Shown in pieces: positions 1 to 11,774 of a stretch of DNA of 64,000 nt (position 1 is its first letter; each line of letters begins with the position of its first letter). This stretch comes from Megalobrama amblycephala (Eukaryota; Chordata; Actinopteri; Cypriniformes; Xenocyprididae). Below the pieces are notes generated by a model, which was not told the origin of the DNA, did not search any database, and worked only from the letters and a program-made list of their open reading frames with translations. A program made the position numbers and the translations under genes. The stretch lies in the NCBI RefSeq assembly GCF_018812025.1, contig NC_063062.1:866754-930753 (forward strand), written 5' to 3'.

Positions 1-1350
1 ATTACACAGACAGCTATAGTATACTCAAATCAAACCCGAGTTTGCTGTCTTGTAAACATGTGCACGCGGCAGATGATGTAAAACACAAAGCTTACCTCAT
101 TCGTGTGCAGCAATGGATGACACGAGGCTTATTTATTTATTTTTATTTATTTACGTTTATATGAGAATGTTGTACACCTCCCCATGTTAAACTTTAAAGA
201 CTATCAAGTTTTTAAATGACCAACTTATAAAAACAAATTTATAGCTGTCTTTGTAAAGAAATGTTCACTTTATATGCTGCTTCGAGCCGCTGCTGTGACG
301 CTGTACAAATGCTTCCAGTGTGAATACTCGCGCGTCTCTGCAGCTGCAGTGATGATGTAGTTACGCTCACGCTTGCAGTGTGAAACAGGCATAAGGAATG
401 GAATAGCCTAATAGGCCTAAATGCGAACGAAAGGAAGAAACATTTATAATCCCCTGCGTGAGTGAAGATTTGGGAAAAGAAACAGAGATTCCATGTTCAG
501 TGGAATAACTAATGGAATATTGTTAAATTCTCTGATAATCAGGTGATCAGATCGCGATTCGCAAAACAGAATACAATGATTAAATGTATGGACACGCAAA
601 CCTCTCTCGTTCGGCATGAACCAAAATATTTCCCTGGCTGCAATGTCACATTTAATTGCTAACCTATAATTTCTTCTGTAAACAAAGCTTTGTGCTTCAC
701 TCGTGTCATATTCAAGTAAACACTGCCACAGCCTATCAGTGGGTACCGAATATACCCGGAATCTCAGTACTACAGAAATGCAGGTATCGTCACATTTTCA
801 AAATTTCTGTACCGACTTGGTACTGAAGTACTGGTACTTTTGACAACACCAACTACTACTACCCCTCAGAGAGTTATAAAGGATCCTGTATTTATATTCT
901 CTTTTGACGCACTTTATCTCTTCATTTACGCATATGTGGTTTCTTCTTGCGTTAACATATTACCTGCATCCGTCAATTGCTATGTTACTTGTCTATCACC
1001 TTTTTTTACTTGTTAAGGCGCCGGTCCTCTATCTCACCTGGATACGGCCCGGATCCGGTTGACTACGGTAAACCTCGGAATAAACAGAGAGACTAATATT
1101 ACCGTAGATGCCATTCTTCTTCTGATGTAACGAGTACATCTGGTGTTATAGGAAGTGTTCCCGGTTCCGGCTGACCTAATTTATACAGCCTAACAATCCT
1201 TTAACGGATTTTAAAATATAAATTGATAATGTGTTATGTGTATGCCAGGTTAAAGAGATGTGTTTTTAGTCTAGATTTAAACTGACAGAGTGTGTCTGCA
1301 TCCCGAACAATGCTAGGAAGACTGTTTGAAGGTTTGGAGGTGACATCATT
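1..1350. other. intergenic region, no gene seen
   Basis: No convincing exon is visible. The stretch holds fragments of dispersed repeats. At about 735-850 there is the outer end of a hAT-like element (alternating GGTACCGA/GTACTGGTACTTTTGACAACAC). At about 1,210-1,345 there is sequence reminiscent of a common teleost dispersed repeat (AGAGATGTGTTTTTAGTC). Family names are not certain. Confidence 0.5.
735..850. repeat. hAT-like element end, fragment
   Basis: The stretch is dominated by GGTACC/GTACTGAAGTACTGG repeats and ends in TACTTTTGACAACACC. This resembles the terminal inverted repeat seen complete at 30,055-30,362 (AGGGCTGTCAAAAG and its partner ATTGACAACCCT). The opposite end was not found, so this is treated as a truncated copy. 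Confidence 0.4.
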
Positions 1351-1610
1351 GCTCGCTTAACCTGTTAACAGTCGCCCCTGCTAGTTGAGCTCAAACCCAA
1401 ACCTGACATGCGTGAACTAAAACAGTCACAGTTCATGAACTCTCTGGACTACAGGCATAAATGAGGGCTCTTTAGAAAGATAAGAAATGTGAGGTTGATG
1501 TTATCAGAATTTATTCTGTTGTTATAGAAAAGTATCAGAATTTATGTTATCATAGAAAAACAGCAAGAGAAGCTTAAATATTCTGATAAATATATTAATA
1601 TTTAATTTGT

Positions 1611-1661
1611 AATATATATATATATATAGAGAGAAAATATATATATATATATATATATATT
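1611..1661. repeat. (TA)n microsatellite
   Basis: Two runs of TA dinucleotides are separated by GAGAGAAAA, just upstream of the transposon beginning at 1,857. Confidence 0.9.
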
Positions 1662-1856
1662 ATATGAAACTGTGCTAGAGGAACATGAAAAGCAATGAAT
1701 TTAAGGTCACAAGTCTGAGTAAGTTATAATTAAAATCTGAAGATGGAGCCACTAAAAGGTTTTGTTTGTTTGTGTAAGCATTTTTCTTAGTGAAAGTACA
1801 TATAATAATGGCACTTGGAGAATCCAAAAAGGTCCTTATATACAGTATACAATATA

Positions 1857-2670
1857 CAGTTGCAAGAAAAAGTAAGTGAACCACTTGCAGAATCTGTGAA
1901 AATGTGAATAATTTTAATAAAATAAGAGGGATCATACAAAATGCATGTTATTTTTTATGTAGTACTGTCCTGAGTAAGATATTTTACATAAAAGATGTTT
2001 GCATTTAGTTCACAAGACAAAAAATAGCTGAATTTATTAAAGTGGCCCCATACATAAGTACCAAAGAAAACGTCTGAATTCAAATATCAAGGTAAATTGT
2101 ACTTAATTTTTCTTCAGGGAAACATTCAAGTATCTTCTGTTGCTTCTGAAGGGCAGTACTAAATGAAAAACAATGATATTTAAACAAAATAAGAAAAATT
2201 GTGACATCTTCATCCTGTTTAAAAGTTTTCACCCCCCGATTTTTAATGCATCGTGTTTCCTTCTGGAGCATCAGTGAATGTTTGAACCTTTTTTAATAGT
2301 TTGAGTTTGAGTCCTGGAGGATTTTTCTGAAGAACAGAGCTCAGTTTAACTGCTCAGAACAAACAAGAGACTCATGAACAACCATCACAAAACATAAAAA
2401 CAGTCGTGGATCATCAGGTAACCACACACAGTATTGAGAATCAATGCTTCACATACTTATGAATGGGGTTATTTTAATAAATTCAGCTATTGTTTTTTTT
2501 TTTTTTTTTTTGTCTTGTGAACTAAATGTAAACATCTTTTATGTAAAATATCTTACTCAGGAGTCAGTACTAAATAAAAATAATATGCATTTTGTATGAT
2601 CTCTCTTATTTTATTAAAATTATTCACATTTTCACAGATTCTGCAAGTGGTTCACTTTTTCTTGCAACTG
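1857..2670. mobile_element. non-autonomous Tc1/mariner-like palindromic element, internally deleted
   Basis: The left end reads CAGTTGCAAGAAAAAGTA and the right end is its inverse, ACTTTTTCTTGCAACTG. Each is bordered by TA (1,855-1,856 and 2,671-2,672), the target duplication expected of Tc1/mariner elements. The same family is present at full length at 38,917-40,136. This copy keeps the right arm but has lost most of the central half of the left arm. It has no transposase. The small minus-strand frames inside it are by-products of the palindrome. Confidence 0.8.
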
Positions 2671-3125
2671 TAGCACTGCTTACAACTGAATACAGTTTGT
2701 TTAAGCTGCATTTTATGGACACAAAAGCAGTCATGTTTGTTCTGTATAAGCTCACTTTGTCTCAAAGCATAGTGGCACAATCACAAGTTATAAACAATAT
2801 TTAAGTTATAAAATATGCACTATGCCCCCACAAATCTACTTTCCCCAACAGTCTGCAAACATTTACATCATTGCCTGTGTACAGACTTATAGTTCAACTA
2901 AGGACATAGGCCTTCTGCTATGTGCTAAATTATAATGATTGTTGCTCGATATATTACAGAATGGCATACATATAAGGCATGTAGCACAGTACAGTATATT
3001 TATCACTAACATATGTAGCTTTCTCAGTTTTATAACAAATATTTACACACAACAAACTCAAATTCAGGTTTGGTTCTGGAAAAAAATGATTTTCACCATT
3101 CAGTCAATTCTTATGCTTAAAATCA

Positions 3126-4158
3126 GGAGCCGTATTCACAAAACATCTAAAGGCTAAAAGTAGCTCGTAAATCGCTGAAAATAATGGGCGTGTCAGTCCT
3201 AATTTTAGGAGTCCTAAATTTTTGCTCTAAGAGTATTTCACAAAGCATTTTAGCGTTAAAACTAGCTCCTAAATCTGTGAAACGTTCGGAGTAGTCAAGA
3301 GGACTCCTAAATCACTAAGATCAAATCACAAACAATCCTAATGTACCCAAAGACACTGAACACCAATGAGGCAATAGTGATTGAGCCTTGGGTGCTGAAC
3401 TTTTTCTTCATAAATGCAATACATTTTGATTTGTAAATCTGAATCTATGATGAGACGCCAAAAATAAATCTTTAACAAATAAATAAATATTGTCCGATTA
3501 CCTGTGGCAGTGGTTTTCATGAGTTCACACTTACAAATGATTGAATAGACTAGAGTAATAAAATAAGAGTGTTTAGTGTGCTGTCCAAGGGAATCGAGGG
3601 CTCTGAGCTTGGAATTTAGCCCAAACCCAAAGTTCTCCTCGTATCTCCAGCTGAGAGTGAGGAACAGGGTGGCGGAGGGATGCAGAAAACTGTCAAAGTA
3701 ACTAGGCGAGTCGGCTCTCGTCTGTGTATATATTCCTCTTCTTGAACTGATTAGACCGTTTGAATGTGTTCCTCCCAAACTTTGTTTATAAAACATTTGT
3801 CGTTTGAATTCTGCATTCTCTTGAGATGAAGACAATTAACTGTATAGTTTAATTAGTGACAATTAGCCTACACTTTAAAATCTTTATTTTAATGTGGAAA
3901 CATGACACCTCATTCTACAATATTTCTATGATTAAATCACTGACTCCTCCCCCTCAGCCAATCACTGTGTGTTTACTCGATAGCAACGAGGTCAACCCCG
4001 CCCTTACTCTTAGCTTAAGACTTCAGTCGATTCCTTAGTAAAAGTTTGTCTCAGCAGCTTTGTGAATAGGTTTTAAGAGAAAACTCTTAGCTAAGAACTT
4101 TTACTGCTTTTAAGAGAACTCTGAGTGGTAAGATAAAATGTTTTGTGAATACGGCCCC
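3126..4158. mobile_element. non-autonomous DNA transposon with GGCCGTATTCACAAAAC ends
   Basis: The left end GAGCCGTATTCACAAAACAT is mirrored at the right by ATGTTTTGTGAATACGGCCCC. The interior is rich in CTCCTAAAT/TTAAGAG words. A 165-codon minus-strand frame at 3,338-3,835 has no recognisable transposase motif, so it is not called as a gene. The superfamily is uncertain. A PIF/Harbinger origin is possible but not shown. Confidence 0.6.
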
Positions 4159-4249
4159 AGATTCCTGCCATTTTATTTTCCTCATTGAATTTCCTGTTTC
4201 GCTTAGTACGAAAGAGGATTAGGGCCAAGCAATAATAAAAAATTAAAAC

Positions 4250-4505
4250 CATCTCGAGATTAAAGTTGTTAAATTTCGAGAAAAAAGTCGAGATAAAATG
4301 TTGAGAATAAACTCGTTAAATTACGAGAAAAAAAACTTGTTAAATTTCGAGAAAAAAGTCGAGATAAAATGTTGAGAATAAAGTCATTAAATTATGAGAA
4401 AAAAGTCGTTAAATTACGAGAACAAATTCGTTAAATTATGAGAAAAAACTCGTTTAATTTCGAGAAAAAAGTCGAGATAAAATGTTGAGAATAAAGTCAT
4501 AATTT
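4250..4505. repeat. minisatellite of TTAAATTTCGAGAAAA-type units
   Basis: Units of roughly 20-25 bp alternate CGTTAAATTACGAGAAAAAA with AAGTCGAGATAAAATGTTGA. About ten imperfect copies are visible. Confidence 0.85.
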
Positions 4506-5711
4506 AATTTAAGTCTTTCTTGTTGAGAAACGTGACGCACGCTTACATTCTCCTCCCCCTTCATATCTGTCACAATAATTTAAATGTATGCTTTACTTTT
4601 ACAGATTAAATAAACTTTATCTTTTATATTTCATCGGGGCATCTTGCTTTATTAATATTTGTTATTTATTTTAAATAAACCAAACTTTATCAACATATGG
4701 GTAGCAGTGTTGAGGAGTAGTTAACTACATGTAGCGGCGCTACTAGTTTAACTACATTTTTCAGTAGCTTGTATGTAGTTCAGCTACTTTTAAAACAGTG
4801 TAGCTTTTCGAGTAGTTAACTACATTTTCCAGCAAGTATCGGTGTAGCGCGACCAAAAGCTACAAGCTACATTCCGTTTTGCGTTCTGACAAGCCTAATT
4901 CATTCATAAAGCAGCACAGCGACTTCAGATCACAAACTAAAATCGTGCATTATCGCCATCTGTTGTTATATAACGCATCTTGCGGCTTTATAAGTTCGTC
5001 AGCAGTTCATCGAGAAGAGATCGCCTGATGATTATGTAAAGGACTGGAGTGGGTTCACACCAGTGGCGATTTCTTTAAGACTGCAAGGGAAGCTCGGCTT
5101 CCCTTATAATGTCACAAAATTAATGGTCAAATATGTACTATTGTATTAACATTTTATTGACTAAAAATGCGTTAGAAAACGTTCATCTCAAAGACGAGTT
5201 CGTTCAGAATCAGTTACATATAGCAGGTCGGCTGACTCGATTCCTTCTCATACATTCCCGCAGCGTCACAGTGCATTTCCCTATTGAAGCCCAGCGTCCA
5301 TTGACTTCAATGGGGCTGCTTTGAACGGTTTTTTTCAGCGCTTCGAAACTAGACGGTCATTGGATAAACGCTGCGATTATGTCCCGCCCACGGACGCTCA
5401 GCGTCTCTGGGGGTGAATGGGGAGTGGGCTGGCCCGGACTCCGAGCTTCTGCGTGATGATTGGAGGGTCTGTCGAAAGACTGCATCTCCTTTTGACTGAC
5501 AGCGATTCTGTACTATAAGGAATCACTGAAGCTATTCGCGCTCAGTCCCATCGCGGATTTCTCAAGTTCAGTCGAAATAAAAACTGCTGCAACCTATTTC
5601 TTTGATATTTGCTTGGCGAAATTGCTTGATTTTCATCATACATTTCACACAATTATACACCACATTCCTTGTTTCAGTTTTACAGAGTTTATTTTTTTTT
5701 TTTTTAGATCG

Positions 5712-5752
5712 TTCATTCATTCATTCCTTCATTCATTCATTCATTCATTCAT
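5712..5752. repeat. (CATT)n microsatellite
   Basis: About ten CATT units are followed directly by the transposase remnant in the same plus-strand frame, which makes the translation read as repeated FIHS residues. Confidence 0.9.
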
Positions 5753-5883
5753 TAAGCAGCCTAGCTCTGCTGGCCATTGAGAGGACACTGGTCAAGTCAC
5801 TTGAAAAGACTCCTAGTTGGTACGACAGGGTCACAGACCATTTTCTTGAAAAGGAACGTAGGGCAGAATTTACTTTTAAATAA
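5752..5883 (+). pseudogene. hAT transposase C-terminal remnant
   Basis: A 43-codon stretch ending in TAA reads LSSLALLAIERTL, then WYDRVTDHF and EKERRAEFTFK. A short Leu-Ala-Ile-Glu helix followed by a basic tail and a stop is the usual end of hAT dimerisation domains, such as those of ZMYM1- and ZBED-like transposases. It sits inside the 8-bp-TSD element at the expected 3' end. Nothing upstream of the microsatellite continues the protein, so it is a fossil. The match is from family memory, not a database search. Confidence 0.55.
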
Positions 5884-7620
5884 ATAGACAATTTTATGAT
5901 GTAGGCCGAAAATGAGCTTCCCCTCTCTGACAGACCAGTAGCCGCCACTGGTTCACACTGCACAAATCGCTTATTAAAGGTTATAAACATGCTTAAAACG
6001 CTGTCTGTGCCGAAGACTTCAAGCACATACAGGTGAATAATAGCCTTTGTAAATGGATTATTCTGCTTTATTGCAGTCTATATCAAATGTATGCAAACTA
6101 TTTTATTACAGCGGTGACCCGCCATAGTCTAATCTGTCCCGCTAGTTTTATAATGAACATAAGATCACTAACGCGGTGTTTTGAGTCATTGCATTGGCAA
6201 AGCATCCGTCAACTGAACAGAAAACAACAACATAGCTTAGTACGCTGATCTAATAAAATCGGTTGCTCGGGTATAAGAATGTTCACGCGAGAAGCGTATG
6301 ATTCACGTAGAGACATATAAGATGTTAAGTAATTTTACAAATAATTGGAATAGAATTTCAAAAATATTGATACAAAAATTCTAATATTTTTCTAGTCTGT
6401 ATTTATTTTTATTATTGCTCATTTTTGTCCCGTGTTATGGTTATGGTAGCAATTTTGAGCGTGAATCCTGCATTTCTGTGTAGGCTAGAAATCACTTCTG
6501 AAACTGCAGAGTGCAATTGGTCGTCGGTCCTCTCGCATGAAAAACAAAACTTATAATACATTCAGAATTTTAATATATATAAAGCGTGCAAAGAGAGTCA
6601 GTGTAAGATATAGGAGTATTGACATTTGATACATTTGAGTACTGTATTTTTTGATATAGTTAAAAAAAAAAACAGTATGCTTTGAAATCATAATTGTAGT
6701 GCATTGTTTTGTTTAAACCCCAAACATCTTACTTAAACATTCTTCATTAACAGTTATCCAGTTATTTGTAATATGCTATGTCATTTAAAAAAAAAAAAAT
6801 TAAAAGTAGTTTCAATGTAGCTAGCTACTTTTTGATAGTAACTTGTAGTATAGCTGACTACTTTTTCAAAAGGGTAGCTTGACTGTAGTTTAACTACTTT
6901 AATTCATGAGTAGCTTGTAGCTTGTCAAACTACAGTTTCAGAGTAGCTTCCCCAACACTGATGGGTAGATCCCTCGAGTGCAGCTAATGACGCTTTGAAG
7001 CGACGATAAAGGGAGCGAGGATATATCATTTCACTTGATTCAATTCCTCCGTCCTCGCTTCTTTTCCTTGTTTCCTTCCTTCGCATCCTGAAGGGGTGGA
7101 GCTAAGACGCGAGGAAAAGAAGGGAGGAAAGGAAACGAGAATGCACAAATAAGAATTGAGAAGCACCCAAAGTCAATGGGGATGGTTGGATTGTATTTCT
7201 CCCCGGTGGGCGTGGTTTTCAGATTACTGAATGCGCTCTGTCTCTATTGGAGAAATCGTAACGGCTAACTTAATCACGCGTGGCACCTCTCAGCCTATCA
7301 TGTAATGGCAGTGACATTAGTCGCAACATTCTCTAGTCTGCCTTCTCTTAAAAAAAATACATTTTTATCAAGATAAAATCTACATATAGTTCAGTAGTTG
7401 TTATAGTTGTTTACTGTAAAACATGCTGAAGATTGGCAAACAGGCTGTCTGTTAATTAAATGTTTAGATATTTCCCCACAAAAGCTGTTTAATCAGCGTA
7501 GTGAAGCCTCTCGTCCTTTGACTTCCATTCAAAAAAAAACAGCCTCTGGTCTCATTCCATGTGTACCGCCGGGGGGCGGGGCGTTAGCTTTAGCCGTTAC
7601 ATTTTTTTGGAGAGGGGGTA

Positions 7621-8481
7621 TAGAGTGCCTCAGGGATGACGCATTTTTGTAGGCAAAACCCGGAAGCGAGTTAGCATTTTAGGGCTTCCGGTTCCATCAC
7701 CCTAAAGTCTATGGGACTTTTGAATGGGTTTTTGCTAAATCACCTAAAATAAGGTCTGTGGTTAACAAAGCCTCTAAATACTTTCACGTTTTGATCTATG
7801 ACATAAAACACAAGTGATAACCCACTTGTGATTTTTTTTTTTTAAACCTTTACTGTGTCTTAAAAACGGCGGTTGCTAACAAATTGCTGAAAGGGACTAG
7901 CTACTTCCCAGATAGCACACGTACGTCTGCAAGACGTCTGTTAAAGATCACTTCATCTGGAAAGCATCTGCTGTTTACAAACATCTAATAGACGTCTCCG
8001 AGATGTACGTGTGCTATCAGGGTTCCTTTGGCGGGGACTTCAGACGTCATCATTAAAAACGGGACATTTGGACAGCATTTCTCATGAAAAAGTGGATAAG
8101 TATTCATAACAGCACAGATGATAATCAGTGAGCATGTTTTTAAATAAAGTTGTTTTTTAAATAAAGTTTGAGGAAGCTTGGTGGTGATGACGTTGATCCG
8201 CAACCATGGTGTGCTGTAGTCCGTTTATAGCCTACTGTTAGCTTCTTATATCTGACCACTTTATTTAGGCTTCAAAATCTATAAATGTTGTGTTCACTTG
8301 TAAAGATTATCTTGATAGACAAAACGTGTAAGTGTCATAACCCTTTGTTAAACACAGAGCTTATTTTCTGCGATTTTCCAAAAGTCTATGGGAAAAATGC
8401 ATAGGCTTTCAATCGAGGGAACCCGTGCGCCGCTAACTTCCAGGTTGGCCTACAAAAACATGTCATCCCTGAGGTACTCTA
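7621..8481. mobile_element. MITE with TAGAGTGCCTCAGGGATGAC ends
   Basis: The left end TAGAGTGCCTCAGGGATGAC is mirrored at the right by GTCATCCCTGAGGTACTCTA. The inverted similarity continues inward for about 50 bp through the GTAGGC, CCGGAAG and GTTAGC words. Another palindromic element is nested at 7,908-8,022. There is no coding capacity. Confidence 0.75.
7908..8022. mobile_element. short nested palindromic MITE (GATAGCACACGTACGTCT)
   Basis: CCAGATAGCACACGTACGTC is mirrored by ATGTACGTGTGCTATCAGGG. The interior repeats AGACGTCT. It is about 115 bp long and lies within the 7,621-8,481 element. Confidence 0.7.
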
Positions 8482-8585
8482 TTAACATCAAGTGACATGG
8501 CATCTGACGCAATGGCACATCCGGTGGCTCTTCCAGGCTTCATTAGCATGTGTCAGTTGGATAGTGGCATGTGCTACTGACATTG

Positions 8586-9414
8586 GCCCTGTCCAAAATG
8601 GCACACTCCGGACTTGTGGACTTCCTCAGAGTCCACACTTTGGTGACGTCATGTAGTGCAGACCTATAGGGCCCTTGGCATGAGTCCACGAGGGCGCATT
8701 GAGAGGTATTTTTGGGACAGACTCATTATCTCCATGTCAACTACACAGCCTGCTTTTGCTTATGCCACCTGGGCATTAGACAATATATACATGTTTATTT
8801 AAATAATGTATACAGTTGCAATAATACATAATGTTCCATTTGAACTAAGATTACAATTTTAACACGTAATAAACATGTGCGTGAGTTTCAGATGAATTTA
8901 CAGGTTTAAATATAAATACTAGGTTTACATATGACTCAGTAAAGCCCTGACATTCGGTTCTATTTATTTAATGAATCATAATGCGATCGTATTATTCAAC
9001 GTGCTATTATTATGTTTGAGATATCAACCACTGGTCTATGACCATAATGTTTGTATTAACTGTAGGTAACAACTGGTAAAATGTACACCTAGGTCATAAA
9101 AACCGTAATGATACCTACACTTAAATATTTTATTCTCAGCCATGTCATCAATTGCTCTTGAGTGAAATCTCCTCCCATCCGTTGTATGATTGGCATTTCG
9201 CAAGGATTCCTGGGTAGTTAAAGTGTGCGGAGCCTGCATCTATGTGGGCTTCGCGAAGACCGCTTCAAGGGTACAAAGGGGGCGCTGCTGAGCACACTTT
9301 AGAGCGTTAAAATGCTGAATGGGACGGCCTACGGATTCGTAGACTCTGTGAGCACGTGCAATTTAAGTCCACGAGACCGAAAGTCCACATGAAGTGTGCT
9401 ATTTGGGACAGGGC
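8586..9414. mobile_element. MITE with GCCCTGTCCAAAATGGCACA ends
   Basis: The left terminal sequence GCCCTGTCCAAAATGGCACA is matched in inverse orientation at the right by TGTGCTATTTGGGACAGGGC, and both sides continue into GTCCAC words. Length is about 830 bp. No transposase is visible. A target duplication could not be assigned with confidence. Confidence 0.72.
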
Positions 9415-11208
9415 TTTCGTCACGAAACACTGACGCTGTCGCGGTCTCACGGACCATGTCGCCGTATTTTGTGACACCTGCAGGAGTGACTGACTGATGA
9501 GTTGATGTCAGGTTTGTGGAAAAAATACTAAAGTAAATACTATAGTGTTTTTGAACCGTACTATAGTAAAGTACTTGAATTAATTTGTTGTGGTAATTCT
9601 ATAGGCTAGATGCTGTGGTAATATAACAACTATGGTAATGTAAACAAATTACTTAACCCTCTGGAGTCTGAGGCTGATTTGGGGCCTGGAGAAGTTTTGA
9701 CATGCCCTGACATTTGTGCTTTTTTCAGTTGTTCATAAACATATTAATGGAAAAAGTGTCATTACACTGTATTCAGCACAAACTAGGCTACAATAATATC
9801 TGAGGAACATGTATGTACATGTTTGTGTTTTTGAAGGAATAACATTTATGCGTGGTTATTGAAAAAACAAAAAACTTAAGTCACTGAAATAAGGCCAAAA
9901 AAAGTATATTAAATCTGTGTTTAAAATACTTTAGGGTATTGGAGGTTGTAGAATAGAGTTTTTGCTTCAAAATTATGTAAAAATTATGCTGTCTACTCAA
10001 TATATTGATTTAGTTTTTGTAAGACACTTTTTGCCAAGAAACACAGTATGCATGGAGGCGTGAATCACCACTGAATAATGGGCCATTCTCACCTGAGAAG
10101 ACAAAAGAATTGCATAGTAATGAGCTGAAATGACTTGCATATTAATGAGGCATTTCAGTCAGGTAGGCTGTGAAAAAAAACCTTCTGTGATGTCTCAAGC
10201 TCATCATGATATATGAAACATACAGAAAAATATTATTACAATATAAAGTAATGGTTTTATATTATACTTATTATAATGCATGTATTGCCTCTGAATTTGC
10301 GTCTGAATAGCGCTCGCTCCGTGGGCGTGGCCGCATTAGCGGATAATGAGCTGAATCACGGACTTCTGACATGGCTCTCTTTTCATACAGATTACATAAA
10401 CACAGAAGGTTTGTTTTCGATTTGACTTACATGATTTAAAACCTGACATCTGAAACGTTTTTTTAGACATAAGTGTAATTTTTCTGTGATTAGTATTCAC
10501 TAAGTTACAGATCATTTTCTGAGAACTATCAGATTGGACTTCGTTCAGAGGGAGAGGAGAAATCACGCATCATGTTAGTTTTCTTTATTTTACAAAAAGC
10601 ACAACATTTTGTTTTTACTCTGAGTGTATACAAATAAAAGAAGATATTCTATAGTTTCAGTTGATATATTACTTATGTCTCTATGACAAAAAATGACGGA
10701 GTATTTTAAGTCTGTTTTGCTGCAATGTGAAAAAAAACCCTGCAAAACGCGCCAGCGCGTTTTCAGACCTCAGAGAGTTCATACCTAGTTTGCTTACTAC
10801 CTAGTGTGCTTACTACCTAGTGTGCCCACTACTTAGTGCGCTTACTTTTACTTACTTTTTTGGCTAAAGGTTGCAGGCTTGCCTTCCAGTGGCTTTGGCT
10901 TTACTGCCTCTACATACTCTCCGTACAGCCTTTTTTCAAGTAGGAAACCGACTAAATCTTGTCTCGTAGTAAAGTTTCTGACATTTTCTATCGTGGGACA
11001 TATTATTGCAGCTTTTCACACAACAAAAGTATGCCATTTTTACAATGAAAAGAAGCCAAAGAAAAAAACAACCCCGCAGTGATAATGCACGAGTTTTCAC
11101 GAGTGTGACGTCACCTGACAAAGACCGATTGTAGTGTTAAAGTGTTAGGAAAATCACTTGCAGCATTATAAGCTATATCTTATTGAAACATTCCTGTTTG
11201 TTCCTCAG
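9415..11208. other. intergenic, repeat-like, no gene
   Basis: No coding exon is supported. At 9,655-9,700 (CCCTCTGGAGTCTGAGG) and 10,740-10,780 (CGCGCCAGCGCGTTTTCAGA) there are sequences that look like the two ends of an old dispersed element, but their inverted match is weak. A short tandem repeat lies at 10,784-10,852. Confidence 0.4.
10784..10852. repeat. short tandem repeat, unit GCTTACTACCTAGTGT
   Basis: About four imperfect copies of a 16-17-bp unit containing CTTACTACCTAGTGTG are visible. Confidence 0.75.
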
Positions 11209-11256
11209 GTGTGTCTGGTGTTACAGATGGAGTAACGTCAGTGTCAGTGATGAAGT
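11209..11256 (+). pseudogene. decayed first part of an Ig-receptor exon
   Basis: After a pyrimidine-rich CCTCAG acceptor, the phase-1 reading gives GVSGVTDGVTSVSVMK followed by a stop. This matches the start of the intact Ig exon at 13,308 (GVFSVDGVKKMSAMKG) in position relative to the acceptor, in reading phase and in pattern. Similarity ends after about 17 codons. I read it as a truncated duplicate of the same receptor family. Confidence 0.5.
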
Positions 11257-11449
11257 GATGAAATTAAAAATATTGCAATACAGATGCAATAAAAATACAG
11301 CAATCATTGGGGTTCAAGCACTATAAGGCCTTTAAGCACATGCGTAAAAATATTATGTTTTTATTAACAAGCCTGTATCCACTTTGATCATAGATAGACC
11401 ATTAATAGCCAATGCAGGTTATTTACCATGGGAAATATATGGGTTTTAA

Positions 11450-11737
11450 AGCTTTTTAACAGTTATAGCACCACCTATGGTCCGATCTCCATAAAAGTGT
11501 GCATACTTGTTTAGAATCATGTCACGTGTGCTCAACTATTTTCATGAAGTTTTGAGTTTTCATTTAGAATTTATTGGCTTTTGAGTATATTTTGCCACAC
11601 CCCTTTTCTAAATGACCCTGTGCAACCCAAAGGGTAAAGTTCAACTTATTTTGATAATTATTGATCTTGAGAGTCCAGAGAACTAATGCATTGGTTTGGT
11701 TCTGATCGGGTGAAAAACCTAGGACTAGTTCACAAAA

Positions 11738-11774
<37 letters not shown>

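Larger units (their letters stand above)
5061..5950. mobile_element. hAT-like transposon nested inside the outer hAT
   Basis: The element starts CAGTGGCGATTTCT and ends AGCCGCCACTG. The exact 8-bp duplication GTTCACAC lies on each side (5,053-5,060 and 5,951-5,958). Inside are an ATTC microsatellite (about 5,712-5,752) and a remnant of transposase C-terminal coding sequence. The nesting shows it is younger than the surrounding element. Confidence 0.88.
4705..6960. mobile_element. hAT-like DNA transposon (outer element of a nested pair)
   Basis: The element begins CAGTGTTGAGGAGTAG and ends CTTCCCCAACACTG, an imperfect terminal inverted repeat. It is bordered by an exact 8-bp target duplication ATGGGTAG (4,697-4,704 and 6,961-6,968), diagnostic of hAT. 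The subterminal regions are filled with GTAGCTT/AGCTACTT repeats, which in hAT elements serve as transposase binding sites. No intact transposase remains. Another hAT element is inserted at 5,061-5,950. Confidence 0.9.

Noticed and set aside
1040..1190. Possible LTR retrotransposon terminal repeat (AATAAACAGAGAGAC region)
   Set aside because: No matching second LTR, primer-binding site or polyprotein in the window.
3338..3835. 165-codon minus-strand frame
   Set aside because: Lies wholly inside a DNA element; no transposase motif, no splice context, no recognised homology.
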